Source: Allorhodopirellula heiligendammensis
GTDB lineage: Bacteria; Planctomycetota; Planctomycetia; Pirellulales; Pirellulaceae
Length of the DNA: 64,000 bases
Assembly (NCBI RefSeq): GCF_007860105.1
Contig: NZ_SJPU01000001.1
Coordinates: 1,190,090 to 1,254,089 of the forward strand
Direction: 5' to 3'
The notes beneath the pieces are model-generated. The model did no database searches and was not told where the DNA came from. It was given only the letters and a program-made list of their open reading frames with translations. The stretch's first letter is position 1, and each line of letters begins with the position of its first letter. Positions 43,714 through 53,103 of the stretch are shown piece after piece. A program made the translations under genes and the position numbers.

Positions 43714-45636
43714 ATGTGTGGCATCACCGGTTTCTGGAACCCGCGACGAAATAGCGAACGCGAACTCCGCTCGACGCTCGACGGCATGCTCGACGTGCTC
43801 GACCACCGCGGTCCCGACGAACGCGGGAGTCGACTGTTTGTCGATCAAGGGCTCGCCCTTGGGCACACGCGGCTGTCGATCATTGGTTTGGATTGCGGGC
43901 ATCAACCCATCTCGACAACCGACGGCGATTACGCCGTGACCGTCAATGGAGAACTCTACAACTACAAGACCATCCGTACGCAGCTGGCCTGTGAGAAATT
44001 CGAGTGCAATGGCAAGAGTGACAGCGCGATCACGCTACCGCTGTACCTTAAGTACGGTCTGGGAATGGTTGAGCACCTCCGTGGCGAGTTTGCCATCGTG
44101 CTCTACGACCATCGCGAACAGCGGCTGATCTTGATTCGGGACCGGTTTGGGATCAAGCCGCTCTACTATGCCGCGGGAGACAATGGGCTTGTATGGGGAT
44201 CGGAGGTGAAATCGATCCTGCAGCATCCCGATGTCCCGGCCAAATTGTGCCCGCATGCAGCGATCCATCAGATGATGCAGGTGATGGTGCCGGGTTCGAC
44301 AGCATTTGAGGGTGTGCATGCGTTGCAACCAGGCCATATGCTGGTGGCCCAATTGCGCGATGGACGACTCGAGATTGACACCCAGCGATGGTGGGATTTC
44401 ACATTCCCTGATTCGCATGATCCGAATCCGAATCCCGCTGAATACGTACAGGGAGTACAGGATCGATTGATTGACGCTGTTGCCACGCGATTGGAAGCCG
44501 ACGTGCCCGTCGGTTGCTATCTCTCGGGCGGCATCGACAGTTGCTCAATTCTAGGGCTGGCGACGACGTTGATGCAGTCGCCGGTCAAAGCCTTTACGAT
44601 CGCCTTCGACAGCGACGAGTACGATGAATCGAATATCGCCAAATTGATGGCCGATCGCACTGGGGCCGAACAAGAACTCCTGCGTCTGACCGAAAAGGAA
44701 CTCTATGGCCCCGCCTTCGAACGGGCGACGTGGCATGCCGAGCGGACTTTTTACAATACGTTGGCGGTCGCGAAATGGCACATGAGTCGGCGCGTGCGTG
44801 CGTGTAACTACAAAGCCGTCATCACAGGTGAGGGCAGTGACGAACTCTTCGGTGGTTATCCCTTTTTCAAACGCGATTGGCTCGGGCGTGATGGTGAAGA
44901 AGCAGGTGTGTTTGCTGGCGCTATTCTCGCCGAGGAAGACCAGCAGCATGAGGCGTGGCAGGACTTATGCGGATTTACACCATCGTGGCTGCAGCCCTGG
45001 ATGCTGGTACTGCAGCGGTTCTCACCGCTTCTATCGAACGATCTCAAGGATCTGCTAAGCCAGTACGACCCGATTGCTGAGATTGCCGGCGCGATTGACC
45101 CTGCTGCGGTGAGCGGCCGGCACCGGCTCGATATTTCTCAGTACACCTGGAGCAAGACCATGCTCGAAGGCCAGATTCTGACCTGGGGTGGCGACCGTAT
45201 GGACATGGCCAATTCGATGGAGGCGCGGCCAGCATTCTTGGACCATCATCTTGCCGAGTATGCGACCACCATCCCACCGGAGGTTCGCATCCGGGGCGGA
45301 GTTGAAAAGTGGGTACTCCGAGAAGCCATGGTCAATGTGCTCCCACGCGAACTGTATGAACGAAAGAAATTCGCTTTCATGGCTCCGCCCGCTCATACGG
45401 ATCCTGTCAAACGGGCTGCCGTGCAGGAGATGATCGATCATTGGCTGACTCCGGAACGGATCAATGAGCTCGGTTTTTTCGATGGCGAATCTGTTACTCG
45501 CTTCATTAATGACGCGTGGCGGGAAACCGACGGTACGATTGCGCGTCGCAACGACATCATCATCAACCACGTACTGCAGTTGCATATGCTGCACGGCCAA
45601 TACGTCGAAGGCCAACCCCTACCCGCAGTGGACTGA
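43714..45636 (+). CDS. asnB: Asparagine synthase (glutamine-hydrolysing)
   Basis: The 640-residue protein starts MCGITGFWNP, giving the N-terminal nucleophile Cys2 of class II amidotransferases. The glutaminase domain covers about 1-210 (RHRGPDE-type DHRGPDERG, LGHTRLSIIGL, NGELYN). The synthetase domain has the ATP pyrophosphatase motif SGGIDS at 271-276 and GEGSDELFGGYP. A further motif, MDMANSMEARPAFLDHHLAEY, is typical of AsnB. It makes asparagine, or amidates another carboxylate in some homologues. Spacing is 38 bases after pyrB and 1 base before the amidohydrolase. Confidence 0.93.
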   Translation: MCGITGFWNPRRNSERELRSTLDGMLDVLDHRGPDERGSRLFVDQGLALGHTRLSIIGLDCGHQPISTTDGDYAVTVNGELYNYKTIRTQLACEKFECNGKSDSAITLPLYLKYGLGMVEHLRGEFAIVLYDHREQRLILIRDRFGIKPLYYAAGDNGLVWGSEVKSILQHPDVPAKLCPHAAIHQMMQVMVPGSTAFEGVHALQPGHMLVAQLRDGRLEIDTQRWWDFTFPDSHDPNPNPAEYVQGVQDRLIDAVATRLEADVPVGCYLSGGIDSCSILGLATTLMQSPVKAFTIAFDSDEYDESNIAKLMADRTGAEQELLRLTEKELYGPAFERATWHAERTFYNTLAVAKWHMSRRVRACNYKAVITGEGSDELFGGYPFFKRDWLGRDGEEAGVFAGAILAEEDQQHEAWQDLCGFTPSWLQPWMLVLQRFSPLLSNDLKDLLSQYDPIAEIAGAIDPAAVSGRHRLDISQYTWSKTMLEGQILTWGGDRMDMANSMEARPAFLDHHLAEYATTIPPEVRIRGGVEKWVLREAMVNVLPRELYERKKFAFMAPPAHTDPVKRAAVQEMIDHWLTPERINELGFFDGESVTRFINDAWRETDGTIARRNDIIINHVLQLHMLHGQYVEGQPLPAVD

Positions 45637-45637
45637 G

Positions 45638-46873
45638 ATGAAAGTTGAACTCGAACGCATCAAGTCGGACATTCTCACGCTTGCGGAAATCGGTCGCAAC
45701 GCCGCGGACCGCGGCATCTACCGAATGGCGTTCACCGATGCCGATATCGAAGGCAAACGCTGGTTGACAAACCGAATTGAGACGGCAGGCTTGGCGGCGT
45801 CGATGGATGGTGCCGCCAACGTTACCGCGACCCACGCCGGCACTACCAACGCGCCCCGCGTCTTGGTCGGCTCTCACATCGACACCGTTCCCTGCGCCGG
45901 CGCGCTCGACGGCACGCTCGGCGTTGTTGTTGGTTTGGAGTGTTTGAGGCGATTGCACGAGGAAGCGATCTCATTGAAGCGAACGATTGAATTGATCGCG
46001 TTCAGTGACGAAGAGGGTCGCTTCGGCGGTATGTTCGGTTCGCACTCCGTTTGCGGACTGATCAATCCCGAATTGCTCGCGACGATGAGTGATCTCGACG
46101 GAGTGAAGCTTGCTGATGAGATGAGCCGGCACGGTTACAACCCGCTCGCGGCCCTCGACGCGGCCCGTGATCCTGAATCGATCGCGAGTTATCTGGAGCT
46201 GCACATCGAGCAGGGGCCCGTCCTCGACCATCTTAAAAAGCCGATTGGGATCGTTGATGAGATCACCGGTCTATTCACGTGGTCAGTTTGGTTCCGCGGA
46301 GAAGCCAATCATGCGGGGACGACGCCGATGGAGATGCGTAAAGACGCCTTCATGGGCCTGGCTGATTTCGCTCACGAGGTGCCGCGCATCTTGGACGAGA
46401 ATGGCTCACCACGCAGCCGCGCGACCATCGGCAAGGCTCAGATATTGCCGGGCGCCGCAAACACGGTACCTGGTCTGGTCGAGTTCTCACTCGATGTGCG
46501 TGATACGTCTGAAGAGGTTCTCGCGGAACTCTCGGCATCGTTTCAAAAGGCACTCTCTGCGATCGCGCGCCGACGCGGGCTGATGTTCGAATTCCAACAG
46601 AAGAGCTATTTGAAGCCTGTTCAGTGTGGCGGCAACATCGTCGAAGAACTCACGTGCCAAAGCGAACGACTCGGGCTCGACGCCCACCACATGCACAGCG
46701 GCGCCGCTCACGATGCGCAGATCATGGGACGCATGGTGCCCGTCGGCATGATTTTTGTCCCCAGCAAAGGCGGCCAAAGCCATTCACCCGCTGAGTGGAC
46801 CGCATGGGCGGACATCGAAGCAGGGGCAAATCTAATGCTGAACACACTTTTGAGTCTCGCAGACAGCGAGTGA
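45638..46873 (+). CDS. Zn-dependent amidohydrolase (allantoate amidohydrolase / N-carbamoyl-amino-acid hydrolase family)
   Basis: The 411-residue M20-type hydrolase has metal ligands H80 (VGSHIDTVP), D91 (GALDGTLG), E126 (FSDEEGRFG) and H189 (LHIEQGPVLD). The dimerisation domain lies at about 210-325 (NHAGTTPMEMRKDA), and HSGAAHDAQIMGRMVPVGMI is the usual C-terminal signature. It would cleave N-carbamoyl or ureido groups, releasing ammonia and CO2. ATG 45638 follows the asnB stop by 1 base, so it is fully coupled. Allantoate or N-carbamoyl amino acid is the probable substrate. Confidence 0.9.
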   Translation: MKVELERIKSDILTLAEIGRNAADRGIYRMAFTDADIEGKRWLTNRIETAGLAASMDGAANVTATHAGTTNAPRVLVGSHIDTVPCAGALDGTLGVVVGLECLRRLHEEAISLKRTIELIAFSDEEGRFGGMFGSHSVCGLINPELLATMSDLDGVKLADEMSRHGYNPLAALDAARDPESIASYLELHIEQGPVLDHLKKPIGIVDEITGLFTWSVWFRGEANHAGTTPMEMRKDAFMGLADFAHEVPRILDENGSPRSRATIGKAQILPGAANTVPGLVEFSLDVRDTSEEVLAELSASFQKALSAIARRRGLMFEFQQKSYLKPVQCGGNIVEELTCQSERLGLDAHHMHSGAAHDAQIMGRMVPVGMIFVPSKGGQSHSPAEWTAWADIEAGANLMLNTLLSLADSE

Positions 46874-47025
46874 ACGTCAGCCTTACCGTCTTCGACTGCG
46901 AAGTGACAGAAGCTGCGTCGAACGTGGCCGGCGTGTGGTGCAGAATTGTGCGTGGCGATCACTCAGCACTATGAATCATCACGAGGATGAGTCATCGCGA
47001 GGCCCGACCAAACGGTCGCGCCCAC

Positions 47026-48732
47026 TCATTGCACCATCGGCCACAATGTGGCGCCGATCAGCGTCACCACGAAACCTGCCACTCCCATGACAGTCAGTGT
47101 GGTTGAGAATGTCTTCAACGTTTCCTTCGGAGTCATGCCGCTCAATCGGCCAATCACCCAAAACCCGCTGTCATTCATCCATGGCAGCGGTTTGGATCCG
47201 CAACCGATTGCTAAAAACAAATAGACGGGGTGAAACGGCAGCGTCATCGTCGTCGCCATGGGGCCAACGATCGCAACCGATGTGATCATCGCAACCGTTG
47301 CAGAGCCCTGGACAAACCGAATCAAGACGGTCACAAAAAAACCAACGCACAGGATCATTAACCCCGAGCCTTGGTGTGGCATCTCGTCTACCAAAACATC
47401 GGCGATTCCCGTTTCACGAATGACTTGGCCAAGCGCCCCACCGGCGGCGGTGATCAGAATAATCGAGCCCGCTTCCGATAATGCCGTTTGGACATGACTG
47501 GCCAACGGCGCCCCATCGCGTCTGGGAGACCACGCTAGCAAGACCAGTGCGACGGCAGCAGACAGCGTCAACGCGATATTCTTATCGGATGCAAAGGCAA
47601 TCGCAGTCGCGGTCCACGACGCCTCCCCCGGCGAATCAGATCCCTGAGACGCGAGCCCGAGCGCCTGCCAGTCCGCGCCGCTTGCCAGTAAAACGAGTGG
47701 CAATAGAACGGGTAATAACGATAACCACAACGGAGGTAGCGGCTGGGACAAAATCGCCTCACCCGCTGCATTCTCCGCTGATGAAGCTTGAGGTGACGTC
47801 AGCTCGAATTCCGGTATCACCGTCCAGCGACGATTAATCGCTAAGGCATACAGATAGCCCACGACTGCGCAAATCACGCCAACAGCGAGTCCAGCCTTGA
47901 GCGCGATGCCAAGGTCAATGTTCAACTCACTCGCAACAAGCAGGGGGCCTGGTGTCGGGGGCACCATTGAGTGCGCCATCGTGGCTCCGACAACGACGGA
48001 CATCACGTACAGTAGGTAGTTCTTACCTGTCCGCCGGTAGAGTGCTTTGGCCAACGGAATCATTAAGTAGAATACCGTATCGAAGTACACCGGAATGGCG
48101 AGCACAAATCCGCTGATAACGAACCCGATCGATGTTCGTGAATCGCCCAGCAGCGAGCAGGCGGCGTCGATGATTCGTTGGGCACCGCCACTGACGAGCA
48201 AGCAATGCCCAATGATCGCAGCCATCGCGATCAAAATTCCGATCTTGCGACAGGTGTCACCAAATCCGTCGGCGACACGCGCCCCCACGCTGCGACTTGC
48301 GAATGCGGAAATTTTCTGCCAGTCTTGATTGGGCACTAATTGGTCGCCCGGCTCCAAGTCGAACGAATCCGAGTCTAGGCTGACAATGGTCGCGCCCGAG
48401 TTAGCCAGCCCTAGCTGCATGACGCCGACCGGTGTGAGGTCGGCAGACGCTGCCGAGTTCATGCCCGCGTTAGCCCGGAGCACCTGATACGACCCCGGTG
48501 ACAGCTGCATGGCGTCGATCGCTTCACTGCTCAACGAGCCGGCATCCAAGTCGTCAGCATCAACGACTGCCGCGACCTGGCGGATCTCGTGTCGCATCAT
48601 CGTTGCCGGCGAAGTAAGTAGCGCGATTGCAAGAGCTGCTGCAATCAGCGATAAAAACGCGTGCCAACGGAAAAACACGATTCCCGTCAAAACGACGATC
48701 ATGCCAATGAAGAGAATCAGGAGCGGGGGCAT
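47026..48732 (-). CDS. GntP-family gluconate/sugar-acid permease with large N-terminal insertion
   Basis: The 568-residue membrane protein belongs to the GntP family of H+ symporters. Typical motifs include NLYxx-like MVPPTPGPLLVASELNIDLG, IGFVISGFVLAIPVYFDTVFYLMIPL and RFVQGSATVAMITSVAIVGP. Family members have about 440 residues. The excess is mostly an insertion at about 43-150, between helix 2 and GFGDTCRKIG. It is acidic and looks extracytoplasmic. ATG 48732 starts the first helix directly (PPLLILFIGMIVVLTGIVF). It is divergent from the dehydratase gene with only 45 bases between, so one regulator probably serves both. Confidence 0.88.
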   Translation of the reverse strand: MPPLLILFIGMIVVLTGIVFFRWHAFLSLIAAALAIALLTSPATMMRHEIRQVAAVVDADDLDAGSLSSEAIDAMQLSPGSYQVLRANAGMNSAASADLTPVGVMQLGLANSGATIVSLDSDSFDLEPGDQLVPNQDWQKISAFASRSVGARVADGFGDTCRKIGILIAMAAIIGHCLLVSGGAQRIIDAACSLLGDSRTSIGFVISGFVLAIPVYFDTVFYLMIPLAKALYRRTGKNYLLYVMSVVVGATMAHSMVPPTPGPLLVASELNIDLGIALKAGLAVGVICAVVGYLYALAINRRWTVIPEFELTSPQASSAENAAGEAILSQPLPPLWLSLLPVLLPLVLLASGADWQALGLASQGSDSPGEASWTATAIAFASDKNIALTLSAAVALVLLAWSPRRDGAPLASHVQTALSEAGSIILITAAGGALGQVIRETGIADVLVDEMPHQGSGLMILCVGFFVTVLIRFVQGSATVAMITSVAIVGPMATTMTLPFHPVYLFLAIGCGSKPLPWMNDSGFWVIGRLSGMTPKETLKTFSTTLTVMGVAGFVVTLIGATLWPMVQ

Positions 48733-48777
48733 CAAGTAAGTCGCGTAATCAACGTTCTGAAGAATTAATTTATATCC
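48733..48777. promoter_or_regulatory. 45-bp divergent promoter region between permease and dehydratase
   Basis: Only 45 bases separate the two divergent starts. The right part (AATTAATTTATAT) is AT-rich and could hold a -10 element for the dehydratase gene. The region is too short for two full non-overlapping promoters, so they must overlap each other or the coding regions. Confidence 0.45.
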
Positions 48778-50520
48778 ATGCCAACCCCGCCCCCCTCGTC
48801 GCCTGATCCCACCAATCTGCGCAGCCATCGTTGGTTCGGGCCAGATGATCTACGTTCATTTGGGCATCGCTCGCGACTCAAGGGAATGGGCCTCGCCGAT
48901 GACGACTATATGGGAAAACCGGTCATCGGGATTCTCAACACGTGGAGTGATCTTAACACATGCCACTCACACCTGCGGCATCGCGCCGAAGAAATAAAGC
49001 GCGGTGTCTGGCAGGCAGGCGGGTTTCCTGTCGAAGTTCCAATGATGTCCTTGGGCGAGATGTTGATGAAGCCATCGACAATGCTCTATCGCAACCTGCT
49101 TGCGATGGAAACCGAGGAGGTTCTTCGTTGCCATCCGATCGACGCGGCGATCCTGATGGGGGGATGTGATAAGACGACGCCCGCGTTGTTGATGGGGGCC
49201 ATCAGCGCTGACTTGCCTGCGATGTTCTTTCCCGCTGGACCGATGCTCAATGCCCGTTGGAAAAAAGAAACGCTTGGCAGCGGCAGTGATGCGTGGAAAT
49301 ACTGGGCGGAGCGGCGGGCGGGAAATCTCTGTGATCAATCGTGGTGCCAGATCGAAAACGCTATCGCCAGGTCACCCGGCCACTGCATGACGATGGGCAC
49401 TGCATCGACAATGACCGCAATCGCCGAAGCGATGGGAATGTCACTCCCCGGGGCCTCATCAATTCCCGCAGTATTGTCAGAGCATTCACGACTGGCGACG
49501 TTATACGGCCGCCGGATTGTTGAAATGGCCTGGGAAAATTTGAAGCCATCAAGCCTGCTAACGGCAGCCTCGTTTGACAACGCAATCATCACCGATATGG
49601 CGATCGGTGGCTCGACGAACGCAATCATTCATGTCATCGCGATGGCTCGACGCGCCGGTATTCCGCTGACTCTGGATCGCTTTGATGAACTTTCACGATC
49701 CACACCTGTGGTGGCCAACGTGCGACCCTCAGGCGACAAATACCTGATGGAAGACTTTTACAACGCGGGTGGATTGACCGCACTGATGAAACAGATTGAA
49801 TCCTTGCTCGACACAACCTGCCTCACCGTCAGTGGGCGAACACTCGGTGAGAATCTCGTCGATGCCGAGGTGCACGACGACGACGTCATCCGCTCGCTTG
49901 ATCGCCCCGTCTCCACCGCCGGGGGAACCTTTGTTCTGCGCGGTAACTTGGCACCGCAAGGCTGCGTCGTCAAACCGTCCGCCGCCGATCCTCGGCTTTT
50001 CGACCATACTGGCACGGCAGTTGTTTTCGAAAACTACCCTGACATGAAAGCCCGCTTGAACGACGAGAGTCTTGATATCACTGCCGACTCGGTACTCGTG
50101 CTCCGCAGCGCCGGCCCCCTCGGTGCCCCCGGGTTCCCGGAATGGGGCATGTTGCCGATTCCCGATCGCTTGCTCAAAGCTGGCGTTCGTGATCTTGTCC
50201 GAATTTCCGATTCACGGATGAGCGGTACGAGCTATGGCATGTGCATTCTCCACGTTTCGCCGGAGTCCCACCTAGGTGGCCCGTTGGCGCTAGTGCAAAC
50301 GGGCGACAAGATTCATCTCAATGTCAACGAGCGCCGCCTCGATCTCTTGGTCGATGACGACGAACTCGCTCGCCGGCGCGCCGCCTGGACGCCGCCGGAA
50401 CTGCACTACGAGCGAGGCTACGGTCAACTTTTTTGCAAACATGTCACGCAGGCAAACGACGGTTGCGACTTCGATTTTCTTCAACACGGTAAACCAACAC
50501 CTGAACCGGATATTTTCTGA
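48778..50520 (+). CDS. IlvD/Edd-family dehydratase, sugar-acid type
   Basis: The 580-residue enzyme has the family's three cluster cysteines: C62 (NTCHSH), C130 (GGCDKT, with K132 as the metal-ligand lysine) and C203 (GHCMTMGTASTM). The sequence SRLKGMGLADDDYMGKPV at the start and AILMGGCDKTTPA resemble L-arabinonate-type dehydratases more than biosynthetic IlvD; that call is by recollection. It is followed by a DapA-family aldolase gene and sits divergent from a GntP permease. Together this indicates catabolism of an aldonate to a 2-keto-3-deoxy sugar acid. Dihydroxy-acid dehydratase activity for branched-chain amino acids cannot be excluded. Confidence 0.9.
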   Translation: MPTPPPSSPDPTNLRSHRWFGPDDLRSFGHRSRLKGMGLADDDYMGKPVIGILNTWSDLNTCHSHLRHRAEEIKRGVWQAGGFPVEVPMMSLGEMLMKPSTMLYRNLLAMETEEVLRCHPIDAAILMGGCDKTTPALLMGAISADLPAMFFPAGPMLNARWKKETLGSGSDAWKYWAERRAGNLCDQSWCQIENAIARSPGHCMTMGTASTMTAIAEAMGMSLPGASSIPAVLSEHSRLATLYGRRIVEMAWENLKPSSLLTAASFDNAIITDMAIGGSTNAIIHVIAMARRAGIPLTLDRFDELSRSTPVVANVRPSGDKYLMEDFYNAGGLTALMKQIESLLDTTCLTVSGRTLGENLVDAEVHDDDVIRSLDRPVSTAGGTFVLRGNLAPQGCVVKPSAADPRLFDHTGTAVVFENYPDMKARLNDESLDITADSVLVLRSAGPLGAPGFPEWGMLPIPDRLLKAGVRDLVRISDSRMSGTSYGMCILHVSPESHLGGPLALVQTGDKIHLNVNERRLDLLVDDDELARRRAAWTPPELHYERGYGQLFCKHVTQANDGCDFDFLQHGKPTPEPDIF

Positions 50521-50521
50521 T

Positions 50522-51436
50522 ATGAACACCCAACCTATTACCCCAGAACTCTTGGCGAGTTCCGTCATTGCCGTGCCCCCTTTAGCACGTGACAGCAATC
50601 TTGCAATTGATCGAGCTGAGAACCAAAGAATGGTCCAGTATCTCGAGCAGGGAGGAGTCACCACTCTGCTGTATGGAGGCAATGCAGTTCTCTACCACAT
50701 CGCGTTGAGCGAGTACGCGGACCTGCTAGGGATGCTGGCAGATGTTTCGAGTGACACGACGACCGTGATTCCCTCGGTCGGCCCGTCCTATGGCATGATG
50801 ATGGATCAAGCGACGATTCTGCGAGATTTTGACTATCCCACCGTCATGGTTCTGCCCCAAGAAGCCATTGCCACCACAAGCGGCATCACGACGGGAACTC
50901 GTAAGTTTGCCGAAGCCTTCGGGAAACCGGTCGTCTTGTATCTCAAACACGACCGTTACATGGAACCTGAGCAAGTTCGCGGCCTGGTCGACGATGGTCT
51001 GGTCTCAGCGATCAAGTATGCCGTCGTCCGCGATAATACCGAGGATGATCCTTATCTGCGAGAGATCATCGACGCTGTTGGTCCCGAGTTGATTGTCAGC
51101 GGAATTGGCGAACAACCCGCGATCATTCACATGCGAGATTTCGGTCTCACCGGATTTACCTCTGGATGTATCTGCATCACCCCCGCACTGAGCATGCGGA
51201 TGCTGCATGCAATTCAAGCGGAACGGTACGACGAAGCGGAAGAGATCCGCCAGCAATTTTGTGAGCTGGAGGATCTGCGAAACAGTATCAATCCCATTCG
51301 CGTTCTCCATGAAGCGGTCGGTTTCGCCGGTATCGCAAAGACTGGCCCAATCCTACCGCTGCTCAGTGGAATCAGCGATTCCGAATCGAAACTCGTTGAG
51401 CAGGCCGCCAAGTCACTCTATCCAGCCAGCAAATAG
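50522..51436 (+). CDS. DapA/NAL-family aldolase or dehydratase
   Basis: The 304-residue TIM-barrel protein has the Schiff-base lysine K165 in SAIKYAVVRD and catalytic-site Tyr140 in VVLYLKHDRYM. The GGxx-type phosphate/carboxyl loop is altered: GGVTTLLYGGNAVLYH appears where DHDPS has GTTGE. The start lies one base after the dehydratase stop (TGATATG). In sugar-acid pathways this family splits or dehydrates 2-keto-3-deoxy acids (KDG aldolase, 4-deoxy-5-oxoglutarate-type dehydratases). The exact step is not decidable. Lysine biosynthesis is unlikely from context. Confidence 0.9.
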   Translation: MNTQPITPELLASSVIAVPPLARDSNLAIDRAENQRMVQYLEQGGVTTLLYGGNAVLYHIALSEYADLLGMLADVSSDTTTVIPSVGPSYGMMMDQATILRDFDYPTVMVLPQEAIATTSGITTGTRKFAEAFGKPVVLYLKHDRYMEPEQVRGLVDDGLVSAIKYAVVRDNTEDDPYLREIIDAVGPELIVSGIGEQPAIIHMRDFGLTGFTSGCICITPALSMRMLHAIQAERYDEAEEIRQQFCELEDLRNSINPIRVLHEAVGFAGIAKTGPILPLLSGISDSESKLVEQAAKSLYPASK

Positions 51437-51450
51437 CTGCATCGGAGGCG

Positions 51451-51476
51451 TCGCTCGGGAGCAACCTCCCGAGCGA
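51451..51476. terminator. Strong hairpin after the aldolase gene
   Basis: TCGCTCGGGAG (51451-51461) and CTCCCGAGCGA (51466-51476) pair perfectly over 11 bp with a CAAC loop. It begins 15 bases after the aldolase stop. No T-run follows, yet position and stability argue for the end of the dehydratase-aldolase transcript. Confidence 0.55.
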
Positions 51477-51686
51477 TCACGTAGCGGGGGTGCCAATCGC
51501 TCAATCAGCATGCTGGACTGCGGAACGATGCGCAGTCGCTACGACGGAGCGTTCCAACAATCGCGAGTGCACCGAGCCCCAAGGCTAACAGAGTTATGGG
51601 GGCTGAATTGACAGCTACCAGCAGGCTGGTAACTTGTCGGCTCACGACAAGTTCGTGCAGTTGCATCCGTCACGTTTTGGGCTTCC

Positions 51687-52964
51687 ATGGGCATTCTAAT
51701 TCCGCTGATCTTGATTTCATTCACATGCCTGTTGATCTGGCGAGCCTGTGATGGATTCGAGGTGGCGTCGAAGTATATCGGCCGCAATATGTCCGAGGGG
51801 GTGCGGGGCGGCACCATCAACGCGATTTCGAGTTCTGTGCCCGAACTATGCACGACGTTGATTGCCCTGTTCGTACTGTCCGACCGAGACGGATTTGCGA
51901 TCGGCATCGGCACTACCGCGGGCAGTGCCATGTTCAACGGTATGATCATTCCAGCAGCGTGCATTCTGACTGTGATTGGATCGGTTATCTTGGGAATCCG
52001 AGTCACCTCAGTTCACGTCTCCACAAAAGTGTTACTGCGCGACGGGTTGTCTCTGATTTTCTGTGAGTTCGTGCTGATCCTGCTGATCAATGGGGAACAA
52101 CTTCACTGGTGGCAGGGGCTGGTATTGATCGGTCTCTACCTGACGTACTTTGCTTTCATGCTGTTGTCCATGAAGCAAGCAGAGGAGACCGACATCGAAC
52201 CAGAGCGTGTGGAAGAAGAGGGGGATGAGGAGCGACGCGGATATTCAGCGAACTTGTTCTACTGGCTATCGCTCGGTCCCTTGTTGGATCTCGAGAACAT
52301 GTTTGTGCGCGGCAAACAGCAAGAGCAGATTGCAAAGGGAACCTGGAACGGCTGGCCATTGCTACTAACATCCACGGCAATCATCGGCGCTGCCTGCTGG
52401 TTGCTTGTCGAGGCTTGCCAATGGTTGGGCACGGGAAACGCCGAGTCCCCTCACTACACGCTGTTTGGCACCGAGCTGACGGGCCTGGGCATGCCGCCGA
52501 TGTTTGTCGCTGTTATTTTCGCGTCGATGGCTACCAGCGTGCCAGACTTGGTGATGTCGATACGCGACGCGCGCGGGGGCGACTACGACGATGCGGTCGC
52601 CAACGCACTGGGCAGCAATATCTTCGACATCTGTTTTGCCCTCGGCTTCCCGTTGTTTCTCTTCACCTTAGTCCACGGACCGATTGAAATGTCGGCGGAC
52701 ATTGCCGCCGAAAGTGGCGAGTTGCGTTTATTGCTGCTGGCGCTGACGATCATCAGTTTCTTTATCTACTACCTCGGTCGACGCGGTCGTACCCCAGAGG
52801 GTGTGTCGTACGTCGAAATGGGTCGCGGCAAAGCGATCCTATTGCTGGCGATTTACATCACATTCGTGCTCTATATCGTCGGCCGCAGCGAAGGCTATGC
52901 TGCTGCTGAATCGCTTTCCGCATACCTGCAAGGACTGCTGCACGCCTTGCCAGCCCTTGGATGA
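51687..52964 (+). CDS. Ca2+/Na+ (CaCA family) antiporter
   Basis: The 425-residue membrane protein has two alpha-repeats that form the ion site. The first is NAISSSVPELCTTLIAL with GTTAGSAMFNGMIIP. The second is FASMATSVPDLVMSIRDAR with NALGSNIFDICFALG. A loop of about 60 acidic residues (ETDIEPERVEEEGDEERRG) sits between the halves. It exports Ca2+ or another cation against Na+ or K+. It has its own upstream region of about 210 bases and no clear tie to the sugar-acid genes. Confidence 0.9.
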   Translation: MGILIPLILISFTCLLIWRACDGFEVASKYIGRNMSEGVRGGTINAISSSVPELCTTLIALFVLSDRDGFAIGIGTTAGSAMFNGMIIPAACILTVIGSVILGIRVTSVHVSTKVLLRDGLSLIFCEFVLILLINGEQLHWWQGLVLIGLYLTYFAFMLLSMKQAEETDIEPERVEEEGDEERRGYSANLFYWLSLGPLLDLENMFVRGKQQEQIAKGTWNGWPLLLTSTAIIGAACWLLVEACQWLGTGNAESPHYTLFGTELTGLGMPPMFVAVIFASMATSVPDLVMSIRDARGGDYDDAVANALGSNIFDICFALGFPLFLFTLVHGPIEMSADIAAESGELRLLLLALTIISFFIYYLGRRGRTPEGVSYVEMGRGKAILLLAIYITFVLYIVGRSEGYAAAESLSAYLQGLLHALPALG

Positions 52965-53062
52965 TGCCACCCAATCACCGCTGCCGCAAGATAGAATCAG
53001 TTCGGCTGGCCGCTTTGACAACTCACCCGCAGAGGGTTCGATACCGGCGTTCGCAGATGCAA

Positions 53063-53084
53063 CGAGTGCGGGCCTGCGCACTTG
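53063..53084. terminator. Hairpin between convergent antiporter and phosphofructokinase genes
   Basis: The core stem AGTGCG/CGCACT (53065-53070, 53077-53082) has a GGCCTG loop and extends by one G-U and one C-G pair. A further pair GGCTGGCC/GGCCAGCC (53004-53011, 53084-53091) can enclose it. Position between convergent stops suggests a shared terminator. Confidence 0.4.
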
Positions 53085-53103
53085 GCCAGCCAGGTGCCTC
53101 AGT

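Noticed and set aside
53020-53060. GGTTCGATACC resembling a tRNA T-loop
   Set aside because: The flanking bases cannot form the T-stem or an acceptor stem, and no anticodon arm is found at the expected distance.
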